Of a stretch of 64,000 bases of DNA, positions 33,296 through 42,084 are shown one piece after another. Under the pieces are notes generated by a model. The model worked only from the letters and a program-made list of their open reading frames with translations. It was not told where the DNA came from and did not search any database. Made by a program: the position numbers and the translations under genes. The stretch spans positions 8,805 through 72,804 of the forward strand of contig JBKQUM010000161.1 of the NCBI GenBank assembly GCA_052140165.1. The letters run 5' to 3'. Within the stretch, counting starts at the first letter, position 1. Every line of letters starts with the position of its first letter. The stretch comes from Bog-473 sp052140165. GTDB taxonomy: Bacteria > Actinomycetota > Acidimicrobiia > Acidimicrobiales > RAAP-2.

Positions 33296-34006
33296 GTGCC
33301 CAAGGTGCTCGTCGTCGACGACGATCCATCGCTGCTGAAGGCTCTCCGCATCGGCCTGACCGCCCGGGGGGACGAGGTGCTCACAGCGCACTCGGGGATC
33401 GACGCCGTCAACCAGGTGGCGCTGACGGGGCCTGACCTCGTCATCCTCGACCTCGGACTGCCCGACGTCGACGGGCTCGAGGTCTGCCGCCGCATCCGAG
33501 AATTCTCCGACGTGCCCATCGTCGTGCTGTCCGCCTACGGCGACGAGCGTCGCAAGGTGGAAGCGCTCGACAGTGGGGCCGACGACTTCGTCACGAAACC
33601 CTTCGGCATGGCCGAGCTCGAGGCGCGCCTCAGGGTCGCACTGCGCCACGCCGTCGCCCGGCAGGGTAACGGCGTGGAGCATGCCACGACCCTCCAGGTG
33701 GGCGACCTCGACGTCGACCTGGTCCACCACATGGCGACACTGTCGGGTGCGCAGCTGCAGCTCACGGCAAAGGAGTTCGAGCTCCTCGCCTACCTCGCCC
33801 GCCACGCCGGCAAGGTCTGCACGCACCACATGATCCTGAAGGACGTGTGGGGCCCCGGCTACGGCGCCGAGTCCAACTACGTGCGCGTCTACACGCACCG
33901 GCTGCGCAAGAAGATGGGGGACGAGGAGGGCCGGCTGCTCAAGACGGTGCCCGGAATCGGCTACCAGCTCGTCCCCGGCGCTCACTCCCCGGTGCCGAAC
34001 GAGTAG
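33296..34006 (+). CDS. kdpE: KdpE-like response regulator (OmpR/PhoB family)
   Basis: A 236-residue DNA-binding response regulator. The receiver domain has VVDDDPS (acidic pocket), the phosphoacceptor Asp in VILDLGLPDVDG (about residue 51), the Ser of VLSAYG and Lys in VTKPFG; the winged-helix output domain has LTAKEFELLAYLARHAGKVCTH and YVRVYTHRLRKKM, close to KdpE. It should activate the kdpFABC operon that ends head-on 13 bases away. GTG 33296 is chosen to begin the first receiver strand. Confidence 0.9.
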   Translation: MPKVLVVDDDPSLLKALRIGLTARGDEVLTAHSGIDAVNQVALTGPDLVILDLGLPDVDGLEVCRRIREFSDVPIVVLSAYGDERRKVEALDSGADDFVTKPFGMAELEARLRVALRHAVARQGNGVEHATTLQVGDLDVDLVHHMATLSGAQLQLTAKEFELLAYLARHAGKVCTHHMILKDVWGPGYGAESNYVRVYTHRLRKKMGDEEGRLLKTVPGIGYQLVPGAHSPVPNE

Positions 34007-34019
34007 AGCGGGTTGCGCG

Positions 34020-34259
34020 TCAGGAGGACGCCGCGCTCGAGCGCCGGCGTACTTCGGCGACGAGATTGCACCCGGCTGCGATCCCGGGCACCGAGGCCCG
34101 GCCCATGAAGCGCAGGACCACGGACCCGGTCCCGTCGCCGAGCGCGACGTCGGTGCGGACCCAGGGCCGCTCGTAGGAGACGACCGACTCGACCTCTCCG
34201 GCCACCAATGCCCGTCGCCGAGGCACCAACGCCGCGATGGCGGTGGCGCGGCAGCTCAC
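34020..34259 (-). CDS. Small OB-fold (tRNA_anti-like) protein
   Basis: A 79-residue protein whose core (VAGEVESVVSY, then DVALGDGTGSVVLRFMGR, then GIAAGCNLVAEV) follows the OB-fold nucleic-acid-binding pattern of small actinobacterial tRNA_anti-like proteins. The first and last residues lie outside the fold. The GTG overlaps the kdpC stop by 4 bases, so it is the last gene of the kdp operon. Whether it binds nucleic acid or assists Kdp is unknown. Confidence 0.65.
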   Translation of the reverse strand: MSCRATAIAALVPRRRALVAGEVESVVSYERPWVRTDVALGDGTGSVVLRFMGRASVPGIAAGCNLVAEVRRRSSAASS

Positions 34260-34906
34260 GTCTTGAGTTTGGCCAGCGCCTCGTTGAGTTGCAGCACGTT
34301 GATGTACGGCGAGCCCAGGAAGCCCAGCTGCATGCCCGTTGTGTTCTGCTGGATCAGGGTTCGCAACCTGGAAGGGGAGATCCCTGTCGCCTGCGAGACC
34401 ATCGGGATCTCCGCGATGGCGTCCTGAGGGGTGATGTCCGGGTCGATCCCGCTGCCCGAGGTGGTGACGAGATCGGGTGTCGGGTTGACGCCCCGTGCCT
34501 TCCAGTAGGCCACCAGCGTCTGCGTGTTCTCCAGAAGTGTCTTGGAGCGGGGGCCGAGGTTGGTCGCCGAGGACTCGCCACTGTTCAGGACGCCGGGTTG
34601 GCCGGGGATGTTGTTGGCCTCGAGTGGGTTGTCCCCCCCGGCGGCGACCGGCTTCGCCGAGCCGGCGTAGGGTCCGAGGGCGTCGGGGCGGCCCTGGAAC
34701 ACGCAGCTGCCGAGCGGATGGCCCGGGCACTTGGCCTGGGACCAGTTCTGCCCGATGAGCGTCGAACCGTTGGCCGTGATGGAGCCGTCTGCCTCGTTCC
34801 GGAAGAAGAGCTGGGCGACCCCGGTGCCCACGAAGGCGTAGACGAACCCGAAGAAGACGGTGAAGACCAGGATCGCGATGATCGAGCGGCGGAGGTGGGT
34901 GATCAT
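34256..34906 (-). CDS. kdpC: Potassium-transporting ATPase subunit C
   Basis: A 216-residue single-pass membrane subunit that stabilises the KdpFABC complex. An N-terminal helix (about residues 7-30) is followed by FRNEADGSI, GSTLIGQNW, the GRPSA-like FQGRPDALGP, SGSGIDPDITPQDA and the C-terminal NVLQLNEAL, all canonical. ATG 34906 lies 13 bases after kdpB. Confidence 0.95.
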   Translation of the reverse strand: MITHLRRSIIAILVFTVFFGFVYAFVGTGVAQLFFRNEADGSITANGSTLIGQNWSQAKCPGHPLGSCVFQGRPDALGPYAGSAKPVAAGGDNPLEANNIPGQPGVLNSGESSATNLGPRSKTLLENTQTLVAYWKARGVNPTPDLVTTSGSGIDPDITPQDAIAEIPMVSQATGISPSRLRTLIQQNTTGMQLGFLGSPYINVLQLNEALAKLKT

Positions 34907-34919
34907 GTAGGACTCGCTA

Positions 34920-36983
34920 TCAATACGCGTGGAGGGCGACAAGGATGATGTCGATGAGCTTGATGAAGATGAACGGCACGATGATCCCGCCCACGCCGTA
35001 GATGAAGACGTTTCGGCGGAGAATCGCCTCTGCGGACGCCGCCCTGAACTTCACTCCTCGCAGCGCGAGCGGGATGAGCGCCACGATGACGAGGGCGTTG
35101 AAGATGACGGCCGAGAGCACCGCACTCTCCGGGCTGTGCAACTTCATGATGTTGAGGGGCGCCAGCTGCGGATAGGTGGCGATGAACAGCGCCGGGATGA
35201 TGGCAAAGTACTTGGCCACGTCGTTGGCGATGGAGAACGTCGTGAGCGATCCGCGGGTGATCAGGAGCTGCTTGCCGATTTCGACGATGTCGATCAGCTT
35301 GGTGGGGTTGGAATCGAGGTCGACCATGTTGCCGGCCTCTTTGGCCGCGGTCGTCCCGGTGTTCATCGCCACGCCCACGTCAGCCTGGGCCAGGGCCGGC
35401 GCGTCGTTGGTGCCGTCGCCGGTCATGGCGACGAGCTTGTCTCCCGCTTGCTCGTTCCGGATCAGCTCGAGCTTGGCCTCGGGGGTCGCCTCGGCCAAGA
35501 AGTCGTCGACGCCGGCCTCCTGCGCGATGGCGGCAGCGGTCAGCGGGTTGTCGCCGGTGATCATGACCGTTTTGATCCCCATCTGGCGCATCTCGGCGAA
35601 CTTCTCCCGGATCCCGGTCTTCACCACGTCCTTGAGCTCGATCACCCCGAGGATCGTCGGGCCGTCCGCCACGACCAGCGGTGTGGACCCAGCCCGGGCG
35701 ATGCGATCGACGATCTCCTGAAGTCCGTCGGGCGGCGTGCCCCCCTGCTCGACCGCCCAGGCCCGTACCGAATCGGCCGCACCCTTGCGGATCTGGCGGC
35801 CTTCGATGTCGAGTCCCGACATCCGGGTGGTCGCCGAGAACGGGACGAACTCGTGCGTACCCAGCTCCCGCTCGCGGATGTTGAAACGCTCCTTGGCCAG
35901 GACCACGATGGACCTGCCCTCGGGGGTCTCGTCCGCCAGCGAAGCGAGCTGAGCGACGTCGGCCACCTCCTCTTCGGTGTGCCCGTGTGCCGGGTAGAAG
36001 GCCGACGCCATGCGGTTGCCGAGCGTGATCGTGCCGGTCTTGTCGAGCAGCAATGTCTGCACGTCGCCCGCCGCCTCGACGGCGCGTCCGCTCATGGCAA
36101 GGACGTTGCGCTGCACGAGCCGGTCCATGCCGGCGATGCCGATGGCTGAGAGGAGCGCGCCGATTGTGGTCGGGATGAGGCACACGAGCAACGAAACCAA
36201 GATGACGACCGACACCGTCGCGCCCGAGTACTTCCCGAAGGCCTGCAGGGTCACCACGACGGGGATGAAGACGATGGTCAGCACGGCCAGGAGAATGGTG
36301 AGGGCGATCTCGTTCGGGGTCCTCTGCCGGTTGGCCCCTTCGACCAGGGTGATCATGCGGTCGAGGAAGGTGTGACCGCGCTCGGCAGTGATCCGCACCA
36401 CGATGCGGTCCGAGAGCACGCGTGTGCCCCCCGTGACCGCAGAGCGATCACCTCCGGACTCACGGATGACGGGTGCCGACTCCCCGGTGATGGCCGACTC
36501 GTCCACCGAGGCGATGCCCTCGACGATTTCGCCGTCCGAGGGGATGAGGTCGCCCGCCTCGCACACCACGAGGTCCCCCTTCGCCAGGTCCGCAGCCGCG
36601 ACCCGCTCCTCGGAGCCGGCCGGTGTGAGACGGCGTGCCTCGGTCTCGGCGCGCATGCGGCGCAGGGTGTCGGCCTGAGCCTTCCCTCGCCCTTCCGCCA
36701 TCGCTTCGGCGAAGTTGGCGAACATCACGGTCAAGAACAGCCAGATCGTGATGGACCAGTCGAACTTGCCAGGATGCGCGATCGACTCGATCAGAGTGAC
36801 GACGGTGCCAACGAGCACCACGAACATGACTGGGTTCTTGATCTGCCACCGGGGGTCGAGCTTCTTGAAGGCGTCGATCAGCGCCCGGCCCATGATCTCG
36901 CGGTCGAAGAGGCTCCGAGACCCCGCGACGCCGTGTGGCAGGTCGCTTGGCTGGGATTGCGGTTGTGTGGTCACTGTGGTCAT
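34920..36983 (-). CDS. kdpB: Potassium-transporting P-type ATPase subunit B
   Basis: A 687-residue P-type ATPase that drives K+ uptake through KdpA. DKTGTITLGNR holds the phosphorylated Asp, TGES is in the actuator domain (ITGESAPV), KGAADSV is in the nucleotide domain and MTGDGTNDAPALAQADVG is the hinge. Length and helix pattern are normal. The ATG shares one base with the kdpA stop (TGATG), so translation is coupled. Confidence 0.97.
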   Translation of the reverse strand: MTTVTTQPQSQPSDLPHGVAGSRSLFDREIMGRALIDAFKKLDPRWQIKNPVMFVVLVGTVVTLIESIAHPGKFDWSITIWLFLTVMFANFAEAMAEGRGKAQADTLRRMRAETEARRLTPAGSEERVAAADLAKGDLVVCEAGDLIPSDGEIVEGIASVDESAITGESAPVIRESGGDRSAVTGGTRVLSDRIVVRITAERGHTFLDRMITLVEGANRQRTPNEIALTILLAVLTIVFIPVVVTLQAFGKYSGATVSVVILVSLLVCLIPTTIGALLSAIGIAGMDRLVQRNVLAMSGRAVEAAGDVQTLLLDKTGTITLGNRMASAFYPAHGHTEEEVADVAQLASLADETPEGRSIVVLAKERFNIRERELGTHEFVPFSATTRMSGLDIEGRQIRKGAADSVRAWAVEQGGTPPDGLQEIVDRIARAGSTPLVVADGPTILGVIELKDVVKTGIREKFAEMRQMGIKTVMITGDNPLTAAAIAQEAGVDDFLAEATPEAKLELIRNEQAGDKLVAMTGDGTNDAPALAQADVGVAMNTGTTAAKEAGNMVDLDSNPTKLIDIVEIGKQLLITRGSLTTFSIANDVAKYFAIIPALFIATYPQLAPLNIMKLHSPESAVLSAVIFNALVIVALIPLALRGVKFRAASAEAILRRNVFIYGVGGIIVPFIFIKLIDIILVALHAY

Positions 36984-38671
36984 CAGAAGAACTTTCCGTG
37001 GCTGAGCTGCTCGACGATGGGTCCGAGTGAGACGGCGGGGAAGAAGGTGAGGCCACCAATGATGAGGATGACACCGATGGTCAGACCAACGAACATGCCG
37101 TTGTCGGTGCGGAAGGTCCCGAGCGACGAGGGCACGATGCCCTTGGCCGCCAAACCCCCTCCGAGCGCGAGGGCCGGGATCATCACGCCGAACCTTCCGA
37201 TGAGCATGTCAATCGAACCGACGACGTTGTAGAACGTCGTGTTCCCGCTGAGTCCGGCCATGGCCGACCCGTTGTTGTTGGCCTGTGACGTGAGGGCATA
37301 GAGGATCTCGCTGAAGCCGTGTGGGCCGGCGTTGAGCGGGCCGGCCCGGCCGGCGTGGACGGACACAGCGATCGCCGTCAGGACGAGCACGATGATCGGC
37401 ATCACCAGTGCCGCCAGCCCGGCGAGTTTCACCTCCCGGGACTGGATCTTCTTGCCCAAGTACTCGGGCGTTCGCCCGATCATGAGGCCGCCGAGGAACA
37501 CCGCGATGACGGCGTAGATGAGGATCGTGTACAGCCCGCTCCCCGTGCCGCCCGGGGTCACCTCACCCAGCATCATGCCGCTGAGCGGACCGAAGCCGCC
37601 GATCGGGTTGTACGAGTCCGTCGCACTGTCGACGGCGCCGTCGGACGTCTGCGTCATCGATACGTTGAACAGTGCGCTCGTTGGAACACCGAAGCGGGCT
37701 TCCTTGCCCTCGGTGTTCCCCACCGTGGAGTGCACGCCCGCGGTAACGATGGCGGGGTTGTTCTGGTGCTCGGCGTAGGCGGTGAAGCCCACCCAGGTCC
37801 CGAAGATCAGCACCATGGCAACCAGCAGCGCGGCCCCGTGCCGGATGCTGCCCACCATCTTGCCGAAGGTGTAGGTGAGCGCGAACGGGATGGAGAGGGT
37901 GAGCCAGATGTAGATGAAGTTGGTGACCCCTGTCGGGTTCTCGAAGGGATGCGCCAGGTCGACGTTGAAGAAACCGCCGCCGTTGGTCCCGAGCTGCATG
38001 ATCGGGCCCATGAAGCCGGCCGGACCGCGGGGAATGGTCTGGGTGACGCCGTTCAGTGAGTCGTGGATCGTCACCGTGCCGGCGAGGGTCTGCACCGCGC
38101 CCTCTCCCACCATCACGATCCCCATCACGAACGCGATCGGGAGCAGGATGTAGAGCATGCAGCGGGTGATGTCCACCCAGAAATTGCCGATGGTGGGAGA
38201 GTTTCGCCGGGCAAAACCCCGGGTCACGGCGATCGCCACGGCGATCCCGACGGCGGCGCTGACGAACTGCTGCACGGTGAGCACGCCGATCTGGGAGAAG
38301 TACGACATGGTCGTCTCGCCGCCGTAGTTCTGCCAGTTCGTGTTGGTCATGAACGACACGATCGTGTTGAAGCTGAGCGCCTGCGGCACGGCGCCGAAAT
38401 GCTGCGGGTTGAGGGGCAGCGACCCCTGGATCCTCAGCAGCAGATAGCCGAAGGCGACGAACGTGCCGGAGAAGATGACGGTCGAGCCGGCATAGCGCTG
38501 CCACGACTGCTCTTTGTCGGGGCTGGTACCCAGCAGCCGGTAGAAGGGCCGCTCCGCCCAGGCGAGGTAGTGGACGCGACCGTCGAAGACGGCAGCCATG
38601 TACGAACCCAGGTACCGCCAGGCGAGCCCCAGGGTGATTATCAGGACGACGATGGTCCAGAAGAAGCCCAT
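36983..38671 (-). CDS. kdpA: Potassium-transporting ATPase potassium-binding subunit A
   Basis: A 562-residue K+-channel-like membrane subunit with about ten helices. Selectivity-filter loops are visible: SFMTNTNWQNYGGE, QLGTNGGGFFN and LTSQANNNGSAM, the last two being typical KdpA glycine/asparagine filters. Starts 6 bases after kdpF. Forms the K+-selective pore of the high-affinity, K+-limitation-induced uptake system. Confidence 0.97.
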   Translation of the reverse strand: MGFFWTIVVLIITLGLAWRYLGSYMAAVFDGRVHYLAWAERPFYRLLGTSPDKEQSWQRYAGSTVIFSGTFVAFGYLLLRIQGSLPLNPQHFGAVPQALSFNTIVSFMTNTNWQNYGGETTMSYFSQIGVLTVQQFVSAAVGIAVAIAVTRGFARRNSPTIGNFWVDITRCMLYILLPIAFVMGIVMVGEGAVQTLAGTVTIHDSLNGVTQTIPRGPAGFMGPIMQLGTNGGGFFNVDLAHPFENPTGVTNFIYIWLTLSIPFALTYTFGKMVGSIRHGAALLVAMVLIFGTWVGFTAYAEHQNNPAIVTAGVHSTVGNTEGKEARFGVPTSALFNVSMTQTSDGAVDSATDSYNPIGGFGPLSGMMLGEVTPGGTGSGLYTILIYAVIAVFLGGLMIGRTPEYLGKKIQSREVKLAGLAALVMPIIVLVLTAIAVSVHAGRAGPLNAGPHGFSEILYALTSQANNNGSAMAGLSGNTTFYNVVGSIDMLIGRFGVMIPALALGGGLAAKGIVPSSLGTFRTDNGMFVGLTIGVILIIGGLTFFPAVSLGPIVEQLSHGKFF

Positions 38672-38677
38672 GTCAGA

Positions 38678-38767
38678 TCAGAACCACTCGGGCTTGAACA
38701 TGGCGATGCCCAGGTAGATGAACACCACGATCGAGATGCCGAGGAGGAGTCCCTGGACCCAGGTCAT
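38678..38767 (-). CDS. kdpF: KdpF, small stabilising subunit of the Kdp ATPase
   Basis: A 29-residue single-helix membrane peptide with core GISIVVFIYLGIAMFKPEW; the YLxxAxFKPEWF ending is diagnostic of KdpF. It stabilises the KdpABC complex. The ATG overlaps the stop of the preceding micropeptide by 4 bases and the stop is 6 bases before kdpA. Confidence 0.9.
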   Translation of the reverse strand: MTWVQGLLLGISIVVFIYLGIAMFKPEWF

Positions 38768-38847
38768 ACCCGCTCCAGGCACCAGATGAGACCCATGAAC
38801 GCCGCGATGAACGCCACGACGCCGAGCACAGCGAGAAAATCTGCCAT
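38764..38847 (-). CDS. 27-residue membrane micropeptide at the head of the kdp operon
   Basis: An open frame of 27 codons encoding a single hydrophobic helix (core FLAVLGVVAFIAAFMGLIW) with a short charged tail (CLERV). The ATGA overlap with kdpF and its position as first gene of the operon argue that it is translated. Similar short peptides ahead of kdpF occur in other actinobacteria to my recollection. It could be a further Kdp accessory subunit or a translational leader. Confidence 0.6.
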   Translation of the reverse strand: MADFLAVLGVVAFIAAFMGLIWCLERV

Positions 38848-38881
38848 GGGCGCAATGGTGCCGGTGCGTTCGTGAACCCGA

Positions 38882-38919
38882 TGTCAACGCGGCGGGGGCC
38901 TACGTCAACAGAATGTCAA
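38882..38919 (-). promoter_or_regulatory. Candidate KdpE operator/kdp promoter: three direct TTGACR repeats
   Basis: On the minus strand TTGACA/TTGACG/TTGACA occur at 38919-38914, 38908-38903 and 38887-38882, with offsets of 11 and 21 bases, i.e. one and two helical turns. OmpR-family regulators such as KdpE bind direct repeats on one face of DNA. The array ends 34 bases upstream of the first gene of the operon. One or more copies could alternatively serve as -35 elements. Confidence 0.4.
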
Positions 38920-38982
38920 TACCCGCCGGGAGCCACCTGTGCCTAAGGTGAGCACGGTCGCGGACTGAAAGTGGGGTGGACG

Positions 38983-39789
38983 ATGGCCTTGGACCTGAAG
39001 GGGTGCCGGACGCTGGTGACGGGGGGCTCGTCGGGCATAGGGGCTGGGCTGGCCGAAGCCCTGGCCGAGCGGGGCGCCGTGGTGGGCATCTGCGCCCGCC
39101 GGGCCGACCGGCTGGCCGAGGTGGTGGAGCGCTGCATGAAGCACTCCCCCGACAGCCGGATGTGGGTGGTCAACCTGGCCGACCCCGACGAGGTCGACAA
39201 GCTGGCCGTGGACGTCATGGACGCCTTCGGCGGCGTCGACCTCCTGGTCAACAACGCCGGCATCCCCAAGCGGCGCCATGTGAAATCGCTCGACATCGAC
39301 ACCATCACCGCGGTCATGCACGTCAACTACCTGTCGCCCATGCGCCTGACCATGGACCTGCTGCCCCAGATGCTGGCCCGCGGCGCGGGGACCATCGTGA
39401 ACATCTCGTCGATCGCGGCCAAGCTCAGCGCCCCCGGCGAGTCCGCCTACGACGCCTCGAAGGCGGCACTGACCGCGTTCTCCGAGGCGATGGCCGTGGA
39501 CCTGTGGGAGGACGGCATCAAGGTCATGGTGGTCTACCCCGGTGTCATCGACACCGAGCTCTTCACCCTGCCCGAAAACGACGTGCCCGACCTGCCGGTG
39601 GCGGCCGAACCGGTGTCGGTGGCCGTCGACGCCATCCTGGCCGGGCTCGAGGCGGGCGCCGCCCAGGTCTACGTGCCCGAGTGGTTCCACGGCGTCACCG
39701 CGAACAAGGAGAAGGACGTCGGCGCGTTCCTCGAGGGCACGGCGGCCTACCTACGGGACCAGAAGCAGAAGAAGGCGCAGCAGGTGTGA
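38983..39789 (+). CDS. SDR family oxidoreductase
   Basis: A 268-residue classical SDR. TGGSSGIGAGLA (about residues 13-24), NNAG, ISSIAAKL with the catalytic Ser and YDASKAA (YxxxK) are intact; the long C-terminus ends in a Lys-rich tail (KQKKAQQV). Family activity is oxidation or reduction of a ketone or alcohol with NAD(P). First gene of a plus-strand run with the serine hydrolase and ureohydrolase. It diverges from the kdp operon. Confidence 0.88.
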   Translation: MALDLKGCRTLVTGGSSGIGAGLAEALAERGAVVGICARRADRLAEVVERCMKHSPDSRMWVVNLADPDEVDKLAVDVMDAFGGVDLLVNNAGIPKRRHVKSLDIDTITAVMHVNYLSPMRLTMDLLPQMLARGAGTIVNISSIAAKLSAPGESAYDASKAALTAFSEAMAVDLWEDGIKVMVVYPGVIDTELFTLPENDVPDLPVAAEPVSVAVDAILAGLEAGAAQVYVPEWFHGVTANKEKDVGAFLEGTAAYLRDQKQKKAQQV

Positions 39790-39799
39790 GGGGGTGGGC

Positions 39800-41017
39800 G
39801 TGAAGATCGAACCCGACGCGGCGGGGATGCGTGCGGACCGCCTGGAGCGCATCACCGAGCACTTCGCCACCAATTACGTCGACACGGGGAAGATCGCCGG
39901 CTGTCAGATCACGGTCGTGCGCGGTGGCCACACGGCTTATCAGCGTTCGCTCGGGCTGATGGACCGGGAGCGGCAGCTCGCGATGGCCGACGACGCCATC
40001 TTCCGCATCTACTCCATGACCAAGCCCATCGCCTCGGTCGCCCTGATGCAGCTGTACGAGCGCGGCATGTTCCAGCTGCTCGACCCGGTCCACCGCTACA
40101 TCGCCGCCTGGCGGACCCTTCAGGTCGGCGAGGTGCAGGACGACGGCTCCGTCAGCCTGGTGAAGCCGAAGCGCCCGATGAACATGCGCGACGTCCTCAT
40201 GCACACCACCGGGCTTCCGGGCGCCCTCTTCCCGGGCAACCCGATCGACGACGCGTTCGCCGAGGCCCGGGCGGCCCTGGGTGCGGGCCAGACCCTCGAG
40301 AGCGTCACCGCGCTCCTGGCCGAGCACCCGCTCAAGTTCCACCCGGGCACGCACTGGAATTACGGCCTGTCCACCGACATCGTCGGCCGGCTGGTCGAGA
40401 TCCTGTCGGGGAAGCCGTTCGACGAGTACCTCCGGCAGGAGCTCTTCGAACCTCTGGGCATGGTCGACACCGGCTTCTTCGTCCCCGAGGCGTCGCTGCC
40501 CCGGCTGGCCGCCTGCTACGAGTACCTCCCGGCGGCCGCGCCGCGCCTGATGGACGGGCCCTTCGCCAACGGGATCATGCACCGGCGCTCCTACCTCTCC
40601 GGCGCTGGCGGCCTGGTCTCGACGACGCGGGACTACGTCGCCTTCTGCCAGATGCTGGCCAACGGTGGCCAGCTCGAGGGCCGGCGTGTCCTCGGACGCA
40701 AGACCCTGGAGCTGATGACGGTCAACCACCTCCCCGGCGGGGCGGCCCTGCAGGACCTGGCCATGGGGGGGTTCGGCGAGGCCGGCTTCGAGGGCGTCGG
40801 CTTCGGCCTGGGCTTCGCCGTGGGCCTGGGCCCCGCGGCCACGGCGATGGCCGGTTCCCGGGGCGAGTTCTACTGGGGCGGCGCCGCCAGCACGGCCTTC
40901 TGGATCGACCCGGACGAGGATCTCTTCGTCGTGTTCATGACGCAGCTCTTCCCGTCCGTCGCCTACCCGTTCCGGGCCCAGCTGCGCGCGCTCGTCTACC
41001 AGGCGATCGACGACTGA
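39800..41017 (+). CDS. Serine hydrolase, beta-lactamase/class C family (esterase-like)
   Basis: A 405-residue penicillin-binding-protein-fold hydrolase. The catalytic SxxK is in RIYSMTKPIAS (Ser about residue 71), the second motif is in the WNYGLSTD stretch (YxL/N type), and LSGAGGLVSTTRDY is the region usual in EstB-type esterases. No signal peptide, so likely a cytoplasmic esterase or lactonase rather than a beta-lactamase. The GTG lies 10 bases after the SDR stop, and its own stop shares a base with the next ATG. Confidence 0.85.
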   Translation: MKIEPDAAGMRADRLERITEHFATNYVDTGKIAGCQITVVRGGHTAYQRSLGLMDRERQLAMADDAIFRIYSMTKPIASVALMQLYERGMFQLLDPVHRYIAAWRTLQVGEVQDDGSVSLVKPKRPMNMRDVLMHTTGLPGALFPGNPIDDAFAEARAALGAGQTLESVTALLAEHPLKFHPGTHWNYGLSTDIVGRLVEILSGKPFDEYLRQELFEPLGMVDTGFFVPEASLPRLAACYEYLPAAAPRLMDGPFANGIMHRRSYLSGAGGLVSTTRDYVAFCQMLANGGQLEGRRVLGRKTLELMTVNHLPGGAALQDLAMGGFGEAGFEGVGFGLGFAVGLGPAATAMAGSRGEFYWGGAASTAFWIDPDEDLFVVFMTQLFPSVAYPFRAQLRALVYQAIDD

Positions 41018-41973
41018 TGCCCGGGGCCGAGGGGCCCGTCGGACCGGCCGACGCCACCGCGGTCCCCCGTTTCGCCGGCCTGTCCACGTTCGCCCGCTTG
41101 CCCACCGCGGGCGAGGTGCCACGGTGGGACGTCGCGGTGGTGGGCGTCCCCTTCGACGGGGGCACCAGCTACCGCCCCGGGGCACGCTTCGGCCCCGCCG
41201 CGGTGCGCCAGGGCTCACGCCTGCTGCGCCCCTACCACCCCGCACTCGACACCCTCCCCTTCGAGCTGGCCCAGGTGGTCGATGCCGGCGACATCGCGTG
41301 CACGCCGTTCAGCGCAGAGGAAGCCGTCACCCAGATTGAGGCCGGAGCGGACGCGCTCCTGGCGGGCGGCGGGCGGCTCCTGGCCATCGGCGGCGACCAC
41401 ACCATCGCCCTTCCCCTCCTGCGGGCCACCGCCGCCCGGCACGGGCCGCTCGCCCTGGTGCACTTCGACGCACACCTCGACACGTGGGACACCTATTTCG
41501 GCCAGCGCTTCACCCACGGGACACCGTTCCGCAGAGCCTGGGAGGAGGGCCTGCTGCGGCGCGACCGCAGCGTCCATGTCGGGCTGCGGGGCCCGCTGTA
41601 CTCGGACGCGGACCTGTCCGACGACAGCGGCATGGGCTTCGCCCAGATCACGACGGACGACGTGGGCACCCGGGGTGTCGCCGCGGTGGTGCACCAGGTG
41701 CTCGAGCGGGTCGGGGACGCGCCGGTCTACGTGTCGGTGGACATCGACGTGCTCGATCCGGCGCACGCCCCCGGCACGGGCACGCCCGAGGCGGGCGGCC
41801 TGACCAGCCGGGAGCTCCTGTCCCTGGTGCGCGGCCTCGGAGCGGCCGCCGTCGTCGGCGGCGACGTGGTGGAGGTGTCCCCCGCCTACGACCACGCCGA
41901 GATCACGGCAGTGGCCGCCGCGCACGTCCTCTACGACCTGGTCACGCTGCTGGCCAGGCGCAACGGCACCTGA
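41017..41973 (+). CDS. Ureohydrolase (agmatinase/arginase family)
   Basis: A 318-residue Mn2+-dependent amidinohydrolase. All metal-ligand motifs are seen: GGDHT, DAHLD (in HFDAHLDTWD) and SVDIDVLDPAHAPGTGTPEAGG. FDGGTSYRPGARFGP matches agmatinases. It hydrolyses a guanidino compound to urea and an amine; recently described relatives act on guanidine or guanidino-acids, so agmatine is not certain. Start coupled to the serine hydrolase by TGATG. Confidence 0.88.
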   Translation: MPGAEGPVGPADATAVPRFAGLSTFARLPTAGEVPRWDVAVVGVPFDGGTSYRPGARFGPAAVRQGSRLLRPYHPALDTLPFELAQVVDAGDIACTPFSAEEAVTQIEAGADALLAGGGRLLAIGGDHTIALPLLRATAARHGPLALVHFDAHLDTWDTYFGQRFTHGTPFRRAWEEGLLRRDRSVHVGLRGPLYSDADLSDDSGMGFAQITTDDVGTRGVAAVVHQVLERVGDAPVYVSVDIDVLDPAHAPGTGTPEAGGLTSRELLSLVRGLGAAAVVGGDVVEVSPAYDHAEITAVAAAHVLYDLVTLLARRNGT

Positions 41974-41983
41974 TCCGGGCGGC

Positions 41984-41999
41984 GCACTTGTAACAGTGC
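41984..41999 (+). terminator. Possible hairpin after the ureohydrolase gene
   Basis: GCACT (41984-41988) pairs with AGTGC (41995-41999) across a 6-base loop, 10 bases after the stop. The stem is short and there is no T-run, so this is weak evidence for termination. Confidence 0.25.
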
Positions 42000-42084
42000 A
42001 TTCACGTTCGGGAAACCGGCCGCGAATGTTGCCCCCGTAGGGTGAGCGTCGCACTGCCGTTACGAAGCGGGGACGATCAGGTAC

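Noticed and set aside
39800..41017. Beta-lactamase resistance gene
   Set aside because: The SxxK fold is present, but there is no signal peptide and the motifs fit EstB-like esterases; resistance is not supported.
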